Below are positions 1-6,143 of a stretch of 61,479 bases of DNA, one piece after another. Below the pieces are notes generated by a model, which had not been told where the DNA came from, made no database searches, and saw nothing but the letters and a program-made list of their open reading frames with translations. This DNA is from Thermanaeromonas sp. (lineage in GTDB: Bacteria; Bacillota; DSM-521; Neomoorellales; Neomoorellaceae), in assembly GCF_021890735.1 (NCBI RefSeq), contig NZ_JAKKUR010000008.1:1-61479 (forward strand). The letters run 5' to 3'. The stretch's first letter is position 1. The number at the start of each line of letters is the position of its first letter. The translations under genes were made by a program, and so were the position numbers.

Positions 1-206
1 CGGGGCAGATCCAGAACGTATGCCAACCCAATGCCATTCTAACTTTTAAAGAGTACCTCCTCGATTATGCTACTCCAGAGACACGTAAGGTAGGCGAGGA
101 AACTATAAGTAGGCATCTGGAGGAGATACCTAATGAAGCTGTTCGTAGTGAAACGCAGAGCAGGCTCAAGCGCCTGGAGGAGGGCGAGCGAGACCTCTAT
201 TTTTAA
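1..206 (+). CDS. hydG: [FeFe]-hydrogenase maturase HydG, C-terminal end (partial)
   Basis: The reading frame is open from the window edge and stops with TAA at 204-206, leaving 67 residues. It contains CQPNAILTFKEYLLDYA near its start and ends GERDLYF. Both are recognisable HydG features: the Cys (codon 21-23) fits the last ligand of the C-terminal CX2CX22C cluster motif, and the RDLYF end is typical. HydG is a radical-SAM enzyme that cleaves tyrosine to make the CO and CN- ligands of the H-cluster. The gene starts upstream of the window. Its position before a TM1266 regulator and hydE supports the call. Confidence 0.88.
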   Translation, partial: GQIQNVCQPNAILTFKEYLLDYATPETRKVGEETISRHLEEIPNEAVRSETQSRLKRLEEGERDLYF

Positions 207-264
207 GGGTTTAAATTCCCGGGCGGGAAAAACCTGAGGTTGGGCAAGGGGGAAGAACGAGCAG

Positions 265-513
265 ATGGAACGCAGGATCGGCGTTATAGGTATAGTTATA
301 GAAGACAGAGAGAAGGCGGCCTCCCGGGTCAATACCATCTTAAGCGAATATGGTGACTATATCGTCGGCCGTATGGGCATCCCTTATCGTGAGAGGGGAG
401 TCGCAGTTATCGCCCTGATCGTAGATGGAAGCACGGATGTTGTGGGGGCTCTTACGGGTAAGTTAGGAAGTTTACCGGGGGTTAAGGTCCGGGCGGCTCT
501 AACTGGGAAGTAA
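265..513 (+). CDS. TM1266-type iron-only hydrogenase system regulator
   Basis: An 82-residue protein with the pattern of the TM1266 family, small ACT/ferredoxin-fold proteins encoded among [FeFe]-hydrogenase maturation genes: an N-terminal beta strand (RIGVIGIVIED), a conserved ILSEYGDYIVGRMGIPYRERG segment (positions about 25-45), and a C-terminal LGSLPGVKVRAAL. The start is the ATG at 265, with a purine-rich site (AGGGGGAAG) about 10 nt upstream. The gene sits between hydG and hydE, probably in one transcript. The family is presumed to be regulatory from genomic context; no ligand or target is evident here. Confidence 0.85.
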   Translation: MERRIGVIGIVIEDREKAASRVNTILSEYGDYIVGRMGIPYRERGVAVIALIVDGSTDVVGALTGKLGSLPGVKVRAALTGK

Positions 514-560
514 GGGAAAAGCGAGGATATTCGTTTTTCTAAGGAACAGGAGGTGAAGTC

Positions 561-1625
561 TTGCGTAAAGAATTCGCCGATGCCCTATCGAGAATAGCCC
601 GCGGGGAGGAACCCGACAAAGCTTCCCTTGTAATCCTTCTTTCCGCTCAGCCTGGTGAAGAAGAGGAAGCCCTATACCGGGAAGCTGATACTTTACGAGC
701 TCAATATGTAGGTGACGAAGTACACCTGCGGGGGGTTATAGAATTCTCTAACCACTGCCGCCGGCTTTGCCATTATTGCGGGTTGCGCGCAGAGAACAAA
801 AACTTAAGGCGCTATCGCATGAAAAAAGAAGAGATCGTTGAGAGTGCCCGCCGGGCTTTGGAGCTGGGCTATGGCACGGTCGTGCTTCAGTCCGGAGAGG
901 ATACTTGGTATTCGGCGGAGATGCTAGCTGAAATAATAGCGGTCATTAAAGGTATGGGCCTTGCGGTTACCTTATGCGTAGGAGAGAGAGCACGAGAGGA
1001 ATATGCCCTCTGGCGGGAAGCTGGAGCCGACCGGTATCTCCTTAAGCATGAAACGGCGAACCCCCGGCTTTATCAGAAGCTTCATCCGGGTATGAGCTGG
1101 GAAGAACGGATAACTTGCCTGCAGTGGTTGCGGGAGCTAGGGTACCAGGTAGGCTCGGGCAATATTGTAGGCCTTCCAGGCCAAACCTTAGAAGATCTAG
1201 CCGAAGATCTCCTGCTTTTACGTAGCCTTGAGGTAGAGATGGCGGGCATAGGTCCCTTCATTCCTCATCCCAACACTCCCTTAGGAACCTATCCGGCGGG
1301 AAGCTTGGACTTAACTTACCGGGTATTGGCCGTGGCCCGGCTGGTTTTACCCTGGGCTCACCTGCCGGCTACAACAGCCGTGGGCACTTTGTCTCCTAAT
1401 GGCCGGCAGCTAGCCCTGCAGCGAGGAGCGAACGTAGTGATGCCCAACCTTACTCCCAGGCAATATCGTGCGGATTATCAGATTTATCCTGGCAAGATTT
1501 GTATTAATGAAGGGCCGGAAGACTGCCGCTATTGCCTGGAAGGGATGATACGGTCTTTGGGCCGGCGAGTTGGCAGGGGCCCTGGTCACAGTTTAAGGTA
1601 TTTGAGCCGGATAACAAAAAATTGA
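561..1625 (+). CDS. hydE: [FeFe]-hydrogenase maturase HydE (radical SAM)
   Basis: A 354-residue radical-SAM protein of normal HydE length. The SAM-cluster motif CX3CX2C is seen in CRRLCHYCG at about residues 68-76, followed by GYGTVVLQSGED and a C-terminal region with NEGPEDCRYCLEGM. HydE acts with HydF and HydG to build the di-iron subcluster of the [FeFe]-hydrogenase H-cluster; it processes the sulfur/cysteine-bound iron synthon made by HydG. The start is TTG at 561, placed by an AGGAGGTG ribosome site at 548-555. hydF is not in the window. Confidence 0.92.
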   Translation: MRKEFADALSRIARGEEPDKASLVILLSAQPGEEEEALYREADTLRAQYVGDEVHLRGVIEFSNHCRRLCHYCGLRAENKNLRRYRMKKEEIVESARRALELGYGTVVLQSGEDTWYSAEMLAEIIAVIKGMGLAVTLCVGERAREEYALWREAGADRYLLKHETANPRLYQKLHPGMSWEERITCLQWLRELGYQVGSGNIVGLPGQTLEDLAEDLLLLRSLEVEMAGIGPFIPHPNTPLGTYPAGSLDLTYRVLAVARLVLPWAHLPATTAVGTLSPNGRQLALQRGANVVMPNLTPRQYRADYQIYPGKICINEGPEDCRYCLEGMIRSLGRRVGRGPGHSLRYLSRITKN

Positions 1626-1629
1626 ATAT

Positions 1630-1651
1630 CAAAAAACCGAATAAAGTTGTC
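1630..1651 (+). promoter_or_regulatory. Candidate activator-binding element, copy 1 (22 nt)
   Basis: The pattern CAAAAAACCGAAT, four variable bases, then TTGTC occurs here and at 13362-13383 with identical spacing: 18 of 22 positions match. This copy follows directly on the hydE stop codon and lies about 60-80 bp upstream of a sigma-54-like promoter. Both position and repetition fit an upstream activating sequence for the sigma-54 activator at 11080-13359. The repeat is seen in the sequence; the binding role is inferred. Confidence 0.5.
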
Positions 1652-1707
1652 CGGAAAGTTGAATTACTAGTGGGATTTTTCTATTAAGAAGAAGGAGATT
1701 CCGAAAA

Positions 1708-1727
1708 GATGGCGAATATAGTGCAAT
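1708..1727 (+). promoter_or_regulatory. Candidate sigma-54 promoter of the hydrogenase operon
   Basis: A GG pair (1711-1712) and a GC pair (1723-1724) are separated by exactly 10 nt, as sigma-54 -24/-12 promoters require. The -24 box reads TGGCGA and the -12 box GTGCAA, so the match outside the invariant GG/GC pairs is moderate. Initiation would fall near 1735, about 55 nt before the first gene. Support comes from the 22-nt element upstream, the Rex-like palindrome over the start site, and a sigma-54 activator gene in the same locus. Confidence 0.4.
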
Positions 1728-1743
1728 GTGAATGAGTTCACAG
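1726..1743 (+). promoter_or_regulatory. Rex-type operator
   Basis: ATGTGAATGAGTTCACAG contains the perfect inverted repeat TGTGAA-N4-TTCACA. Compared with the Rex consensus TTGTGAA-N4-TTCACAA, 12 of the 14 half-site bases agree. Rex is the NADH/NAD+-responsive repressor that in many Clostridia controls hydrogenase and fermentation genes. The site lies over the predicted start of transcription, where a bound repressor would block initiation. No rex gene is in the window. Confidence 0.6.
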
Positions 1744-1790
1744 TCACCTAAACACAACGGTCCCGGGGGACCTGCGAGGTGTAAACATTT

Positions 1791-2228
1791 CTGGAGTTTA
1801 CTTTTAAGGTTCAGGGCCGTAATTTTCACGCTGCCGGTGATGGTGCAAGTAGGCTGAAACACATCCTGCAGCAGGTGGGTTTCCCGCCTGAGCTTGTGAG
1901 GAGAGTAACTATTGCAGCCTTCGAAGCGGAAATGAATATTATTATACACGCCTATAGAGGTGAACTGAAGGTCGATATTTTGCCTGAAAAAATCGTAGTG
2001 ATAGCCGAGGACGAAGGCCCGGGTATTCCAGATATTGAACTGGCCATGCAGGAAGGGTATTCTACAGCACCGCCCGAGGTAAGGGAGATGGGTTTCGGTG
2101 CGGGGATGGGCCTTCCCAATATAAAGAGGTGCTCTGACAGGTTAGAAATCAAATCTGAAGTAGGTAGGGGGACGTTTTTACAGGCGGAGTTTTATCCTCG
2201 GGTTATGGAAGGGAAGATTATGGGGTAG
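1791..2228 (+). CDS. Histidine-kinase-like ATPase (RsbW/anti-sigma-type), probable CTG start
   Basis: A GHKL-fold ATP-binding protein of about 145 residues with N-box EAEMNIIIHA, G1 box DEGPGIPD and G2 box FGAGMGLPNIKR. It has no dimerisation or phosphoacceptor domain, so it resembles serine kinases/anti-sigma factors more than sensor kinases. The first ATG (1875) would remove the conserved N-terminal strand-helix. The frame is open back to 1785 and offers no ATG, GTG or TTG there, but has CTG at 1791 preceded, at 9-nt spacing, by GAGGTG (1776-1781). CTG is therefore the most likely start. It is the first gene of the hydrogenase operon. Its partner is unknown; a role in transmitting the state of the neighbouring hydrogenase-like sensor is inferred. 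Confidence 0.75.
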   Translation: MEFTFKVQGRNFHAAGDGASRLKHILQQVGFPPELVRRVTIAAFEAEMNIIIHAYRGELKVDILPEKIVVIAEDEGPGIPDIELAMQEGYSTAPPEVREMGFGAGMGLPNIKRCSDRLEIKSEVGRGTFLQAEFYPRVMEGKIMG

Positions 2229-2250
2229 GGGAAGGTAAGGTGCCTTAAAA

Positions 2251-3570
2251 TTGAAGTATTTTCATTCTGTGCATTTAGAGCGGGATAAATGCAAGGGTTG
2301 TACTAATTGCATAAAGCGTTGCCCTACTGAGGCTATCCGGGTGAGGGAAGGTAAGGCCCGCATAATAGAAGAGAGATGTATAGATTGCGGTGAATGTATA
2401 AGGGTCTGTCCCAATCATGCTAAGGTGGCGGTGGGGGATAAGTTAGAGAGATTACAGGATTTCGAGTACACCATCGCCCTTCCGGCTCCTTCCTTTTACT
2501 CCCAGTTTGACCCGGCTAACGGCATACCGCGGCTACTAGGAGCTTTGCTCAAGTTAGGTTTTAACGCTGTATTTGAAGTGGCATTGGCTGCAGAGGCGGT
2601 ATCATGGGCTACGAGGCGCTTTCTAGAAGAGTATGATGGTCCGCGGCCCCTTATTTCTGCGGCCTGCCCGGCGGTAGTGAGTTTAATCGAGGTACGCTTT
2701 CCTTCTTTGATAAACCAGGTTATTCCCGTGGAACCGCCGGTTAATGTGGCTGCTAGAATAGCGCGGGAACAAGCTGTAAGGTCTACGGGGCTGCCTCCTT
2801 CCAAGATCGGCATCTTCTTTTTGTCGCCTTGCCCGGCCAAGATTACGGCCGTCCGCCAGGCTAAAGCCAGGGAAGAAAGTTTGGCTGATGGCAGTATCCC
2901 TATCATGGATATATACGGTGAATGTCTGGATGCTCTTAAAAGTGCTGACCAGGTCCTTCCTCTGGCGGGGAGCCAAGGTGTGGGGTGGGGGCGCACAGGC
3001 GGGGAGAACGAAGCACTGGGCTACGGGCGGCTGTTAGAAGTGGATGGTATTCACCATGTCATTAAAGTGCTAGAGGCCGTAGAGAAGGGAGAGCTGAAGC
3101 AGTTCGATTATATAGAAGCCCAAGCGTGCCCCGGAGGATGTGTAGGCGGGCCGTTGATGGTAAGGAATCCCTTTGAAGCGCGGAAGATACTAGATTTTCT
3201 GCGCCGGAGTTTAACAAGCCGCGACATAGAAAGTGAAGAAATAAGAAATTTGGCGGAAAGAGGTAGGTGGCGGAGCAGGTGGCGGCCTGAACCCCGTCCG
3301 GCCTTGCGCCTGGACGAAGATATAGCTTGTGCTCTTGTGAAAATGCAGCAATTGGAGGAGACGGCCAGGCTCCTTCCGGGGCTTGATTGTGGCGCCTGTG
3401 GATCTCCTAACTGCCGGGCGCTGGCAGAGGATATAGTGAGGGGGCAGGCTTCAGATACCGACTGCATCTTTCTGTTGAGGGAACGTGTCCGCGTGCTGGC
3501 GGAAGAAGTGGTGGAACTGGCCAGGAAACTGCCACCTCCTTTGGCCGAACCTGAAAGGAGCAGCAAGTAA
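2251..3570 (+). CDS. Sensory-type [FeFe]-hydrogenase homologue with C-terminal Fes domain
   Basis: A 439-residue iron-sulfur protein, TTG start with AAGGTG 8 nt upstream. Two [4Fe-4S] ferredoxin motifs lie at about residues 14-24 and 43-53. An H-cluster-like domain follows (about 70-320), then a Fes-type motif (DCGACGSPNC, about 375). The H-cluster signatures are altered: L1 reads SAACPAVV where catalytic enzymes have TSC(C/S)PGW, L2 is SPCPAKITA and lacks the usual Glu, and L3 is ACPGGCVGGP. The four cluster-binding cysteines remain, but the proton-transfer Cys is Ala. This pattern fits a sensor or low-activity enzyme rather than a turnover hydrogenase (inference). It lies between an ATPase and a DRTGG gene in the hydABC operon. 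Confidence 0.8.
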   Translation: MKYFHSVHLERDKCKGCTNCIKRCPTEAIRVREGKARIIEERCIDCGECIRVCPNHAKVAVGDKLERLQDFEYTIALPAPSFYSQFDPANGIPRLLGALLKLGFNAVFEVALAAEAVSWATRRFLEEYDGPRPLISAACPAVVSLIEVRFPSLINQVIPVEPPVNVAARIAREQAVRSTGLPPSKIGIFFLSPCPAKITAVRQAKAREESLADGSIPIMDIYGECLDALKSADQVLPLAGSQGVGWGRTGGENEALGYGRLLEVDGIHHVIKVLEAVEKGELKQFDYIEAQACPGGCVGGPLMVRNPFEARKILDFLRRSLTSRDIESEEIRNLAERGRWRSRWRPEPRPALRLDEDIACALVKMQQLEETARLLPGLDCGACGSPNCRALAEDIVRGQASDTDCIFLLRERVRVLAEEVVELARKLPPPLAEPERSSK

Positions 3571-3912
3571 ATGACCGTAGGCGAGATAGCCTCTAATCTG
3601 GGTTTAAAGGTGATAGCCGGGCATAAAGGCTTAGGGCGGGAAGTTACCACCGGGTACGCTGCTGACCTTTTAAGCGATGTCATCGCCCATGCACCCCAGG
3701 GCTGTCTGTGGTTTACTCTGCAGACGCACGAGAACGTGGTAGCCGTAGCCTTGCTTATCGATGCTGCAGGAATAGTTATTACGGGAGGGCGCAAGCCGGA
3801 AGAAGCTACGTGCAAGCGAGCAGAAAAGGAGGGCATCCCACTTCTTAGTAGCCCGGAGAACACCTTTGTTCTCGGGGGCAAGCTCTATGCGCTTCTTATG
3901 GGTCAGAGATGA
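3571..3912 (+). CDS. DRTGG-domain protein
   Basis: A 113-residue single-domain protein of the DRTGG family, the small domain also found linked to CBS domains and in BioD-like/Pta proteins. The fold is suggested by TVGEIASNLGLKVIAG at the N-terminus, GCLWFTLQTHENVVAVA in the middle and AAGIVITGGRKPEE near residue 70. Its ATG follows immediately on the preceding stop, and its stop overlaps the next ATG (ATGA), so translation is coupled. Such proteins recur beside HydABC genes and lone ATPases in Clostridia. Their ligand is unknown. Confidence 0.75.
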   Translation: MTVGEIASNLGLKVIAGHKGLGREVTTGYAADLLSDVIAHAPQGCLWFTLQTHENVVAVALLIDAAGIVITGGRKPEEATCKRAEKEGIPLLSSPENTFVLGGKLYALLMGQR

Positions 3913-4682
3913 GGGGGTTTATAGGAGACCTGCATATCCATACCGCTCTGTCGCCTTGTGCCGGGGAGCAAATGACGCCTCCTGCTATTGTGGCCCAAGC
4001 CCTTAAAGCCGGACTAGATTTTATCGCCGTTACCGATCACAACAGCGCCGGCAATGTAGAGGCAGTTATGGAGGCTGCACGGGGTACCATCTTAAAAGTA
4101 TGGCCCGGCTTAGAGGTCCAAACCAAAGAAGAAGTACATTTGGTTTGCCTTTTTGACAGCGTAGAAACGGCTTTGGCCTGGCAGGATGTGGTTTACAGGC
4201 ACCTGCCGCCGGGTGAAAACATAGAGAACATTTGGGGAACCCAGCTGTTGCTGGACGCCCGGGGAAAAGAAAGGGGTAGGGAAAAACGGCTTCTTCTGCA
4301 GAGCACCAGCCTTAGTATAGAAGAAGTGTTTCGGGGGGTGAGCCTTCTTGAGGGGATAGTAATACCTGCCCACGTGGATAGGCAAGCGTATAGTTTACTT
4401 AATGTGCTAGGTTTTATCCCCCCGGGTTTGCCTATAACAGCACTAGAGGTGAGCCGGGCGGAGAACCTGGAAAGGATAAGAAGCCGCACATCGTTGCCCC
4501 AAGGCTTTTCCTTGATAGCCTCTTCCGATGCTCATTATTTGGAGGATATAGGGCAGCTTGCTACCTGTTTCTGTATGCACGAGTTGACCTTCTCAGAGCT
4601 GCGTTTAGCCCTGGCCGGTGAAGGAGGACGAAAGGTGGTGATGGTTCAAGGGGCCGGTGGATATTTCAGAGTAGTAGAGTAA
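3909..4682 (+). CDS. PHP-domain metal-dependent phosphoesterase
   Basis: A 257-residue PHP-family hydrolase. Metal ligands are visible in order: GDLHIHTALSPC (His 8 and 10), VTDHNSAGN (about 42-50), the Glu in WPGLEVQT, PAHVDR (about 155) and SSDAHY (about 205). The family hydrolyses phosphoesters using two or three metal ions. The start overlaps the DRTGG stop by 4 nt. Its place among hydrogenase subunits and ATPases suggests it turns over a phosphorylated signal or nucleotide connected to hydrogenase control (inference). Confidence 0.82.
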   Translation: MRGFIGDLHIHTALSPCAGEQMTPPAIVAQALKAGLDFIAVTDHNSAGNVEAVMEAARGTILKVWPGLEVQTKEEVHLVCLFDSVETALAWQDVVYRHLPPGENIENIWGTQLLLDARGKERGREKRLLLQSTSLSIEEVFRGVSLLEGIVIPAHVDRQAYSLLNVLGFIPPGLPITALEVSRAENLERIRSRTSLPQGFSLIASSDAHYLEDIGQLATCFCMHELTFSELRLALAGEGGRKVVMVQGAGGYFRVVE

Positions 4683-4729
4683 CCCGTTCAATATTTGGTC
4701 CAAAGTCCGAGGAGGTGCAAGAAACCGAC

Positions 4730-5203
4730 ATGGAAGCTTGCAAATGCGAAGAAAAATGGGAACAGCTTAATGAAATTATCAAGGCTCACCGCGGCCAGCC
4801 TTCTAGCCTTATTGAGGTATTGCATAAGGCTCAGGAGCTTATCGGTTATCTCCCTAAACAGGTGCTTATAGCCATAGCTGAAGGGTTGGGCGTATCCTTA
4901 AGCGAGGTTTATAGTGTAGTATCCTTTTATGCCTACTTTACTACTAAACCCAAAGGCAAATATCAGATCTCCTTGTGCAAGGGTACGGCTTGTTATGTTA
5001 AGGGTGCTCCGGAGATCCTGGAACGCTTGGAAAAAGAGCTGGGTATTAAAGCTGGCGATAGCACCGATGATGGTAGGTTTTCCTTGGAAGTCGTTCGCTG
5101 TTTGGGAGCCTGCGGTCTGGCTCCGGTGATGATGGTGAACAAGAGGGCTTACGGTCTTTTGAGGCCGGATAAAGCCGTGGCCGTGCTCCAGACCTATCAA
5201 TGA
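4730..5203 (+). CDS. hydC: HydC: NuoE-like [2Fe-2S] subunit of the NAD-linked hydrogenase
   Basis: A 157-residue thioredoxin-like [2Fe-2S] protein of the NuoE/HydC family. The four ligands appear as CKGTAC and CLGAC, separated by about 36 residues, with the family sequence LGVSLSEVYSVVSFYAYF before them. With HydB and HydA it forms the cytoplasmic NAD-dependent, typically electron-bifurcating [FeFe]-hydrogenase. ATG 4730 is preferred over GTG 4715, because the latter lies inside the GGAGGTG ribosome site at 4711-4717; the spacing to ATG, 12 nt, is long. The stop overlaps the next ATG. Confidence 0.88.
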   Translation: MEACKCEEKWEQLNEIIKAHRGQPSSLIEVLHKAQELIGYLPKQVLIAIAEGLGVSLSEVYSVVSFYAYFTTKPKGKYQISLCKGTACYVKGAPEILERLEKELGIKAGDSTDDGRFSLEVVRCLGACGLAPVMMVNKRAYGLLRPDKAVAVLQTYQ

Positions 5204-5751
5204 TGGAAGAACTAGCCCTGCATATCTTAGATATAATGGAAAATTCCCTGGCCGCCGGTGCGAGTTTATTAGAATTGACGATTTTAGAAGATCCGGTGGC
5301 CAACCGGATGATTATTGAGTTAACAGACAACGGTAGGGGGATGAGTGAAAAGGAAAGGCAGGCAGCACTGGATCCGTTTTTTACAAGCCGTACTACCAGG
5401 CGGGTAGGATTAGGGTTATCCCTTCTTAGAGCAACAGCCGAGCAGTGTGGAGGAAGCTTAACTTTAGTTTCTCAACCAGGTAAGGGGACCCGGGTAGTGG
5501 TCACTCTGGAGTTAAATCATATAGACCGCCCACCCCTGGGCGATATGGGGGCCACCATAGCTTCAATCTTAAGCAGGGAGGATCCGCCCGAGGTTTACTA
5601 TTACCACCAGAGAGGCAAAGAAGCCTTTGAGTTTTCTACCTCCTGGCTAAAGGAACAGTTAGGGGATATACCTGTTAATCTAGCACCGGTCCTAAAGTGG
5701 GTTCAGAGTCACATAGATGAAGGGTTAAAGGCTTTATATGGGGGTGAATAG
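5200..5751 (+). CDS. Histidine-kinase-like ATPase, second copy in operon
   Basis: A 183-residue GHKL ATPase starting at ATG 5200, which overlaps the hydC stop (ATGA). The N-box is ILDIMENSLAAGA, the G1 box TDNGRGM and the G2 box RRVGLGLSLL, with GTRVVVTLEL closing the fold at about residue 105. The C-terminal 75 residues are not recognisable. There is no phosphoacceptor histidine domain. It differs from the first ATPase (1791-2228), so the two are not a recent duplication. Such lone ATPases commonly accompany Clostridia hydABC genes; the function is unknown, and kinase activity towards a partner in the operon is plausible. Confidence 0.75.
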   Translation: MMEELALHILDIMENSLAAGASLLELTILEDPVANRMIIELTDNGRGMSEKERQAALDPFFTSRTTRRVGLGLSLLRATAEQCGGSLTLVSQPGKGTRVVVTLELNHIDRPPLGDMGATIASILSREDPPEVYYYHQRGKEAFEFSTSWLKEQLGDIPVNLAPVLKWVQSHIDEGLKALYGGE

Positions 5752-5756
5752 GGTTT

Positions 5757-6116
5757 ATGAAGTCCGTGGAAGACCTGCTTAAACTAAAGAAAGAGATTCA
5801 AGAATCCATTGCCCTACGTGAAGGAGGAGACAAGATCAAAGTTGTTGTAGGTATGGGTACCTGCGGTATAGCGGCCGGAGCCCGGGAAGTTATGTCTGCC
5901 CTGCTGGATGAGCTGGCTAAACGCCGGCTGACGAATGTAGTGGTTACTCAGACAGGCTGTATAGGATTGTGCGCACAAGAACCGCTGGTAGATGTGTTTG
6001 TACCGGGCAAGCCGCGGGTCACCTATGGCAAGGTGGATGCACAAAAGGCCCGCCAGATTGTAGCCCAGCATATAGTTAATGGGATCGTAATAAACGAATG
6101 GGTAGTAAATAAGTAG
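5757..6116 (+). CDS. Thioredoxin-like [2Fe-2S] ferredoxin
   Basis: A 119-residue protein of the shethna/NuoE-like thioredoxin-fold ferredoxin family, with cysteines in VGMGTCGIAAGARE (about residue 39) and QTGCIGLCAQEPLVDV (about 73-77). Similar domains form the N-terminus of HydB proteins, and the following HydB carries its own copy. It lies directly between the second ATPase and hydB in the operon. A role as an electron carrier or extra subunit of the HydABC complex is inferred. Confidence 0.8.
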   Translation: MKSVEDLLKLKKEIQESIALREGGDKIKVVVGMGTCGIAAGAREVMSALLDELAKRRLTNVVVTQTGCIGLCAQEPLVDVFVPGKPRVTYGKVDAQKARQIVAQHIVNGIVINEWVVNK

Positions 6117-6143
6117 CCGTTGGCCATAGGGAGGGGGATGAAG

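Noticed and set aside
1709-1735. Tiny frame MANIVQCE with AAGGAG upstream
   Set aside because: Eight codons over the sigma-54/Rex region; explained better as regulatory DNA.
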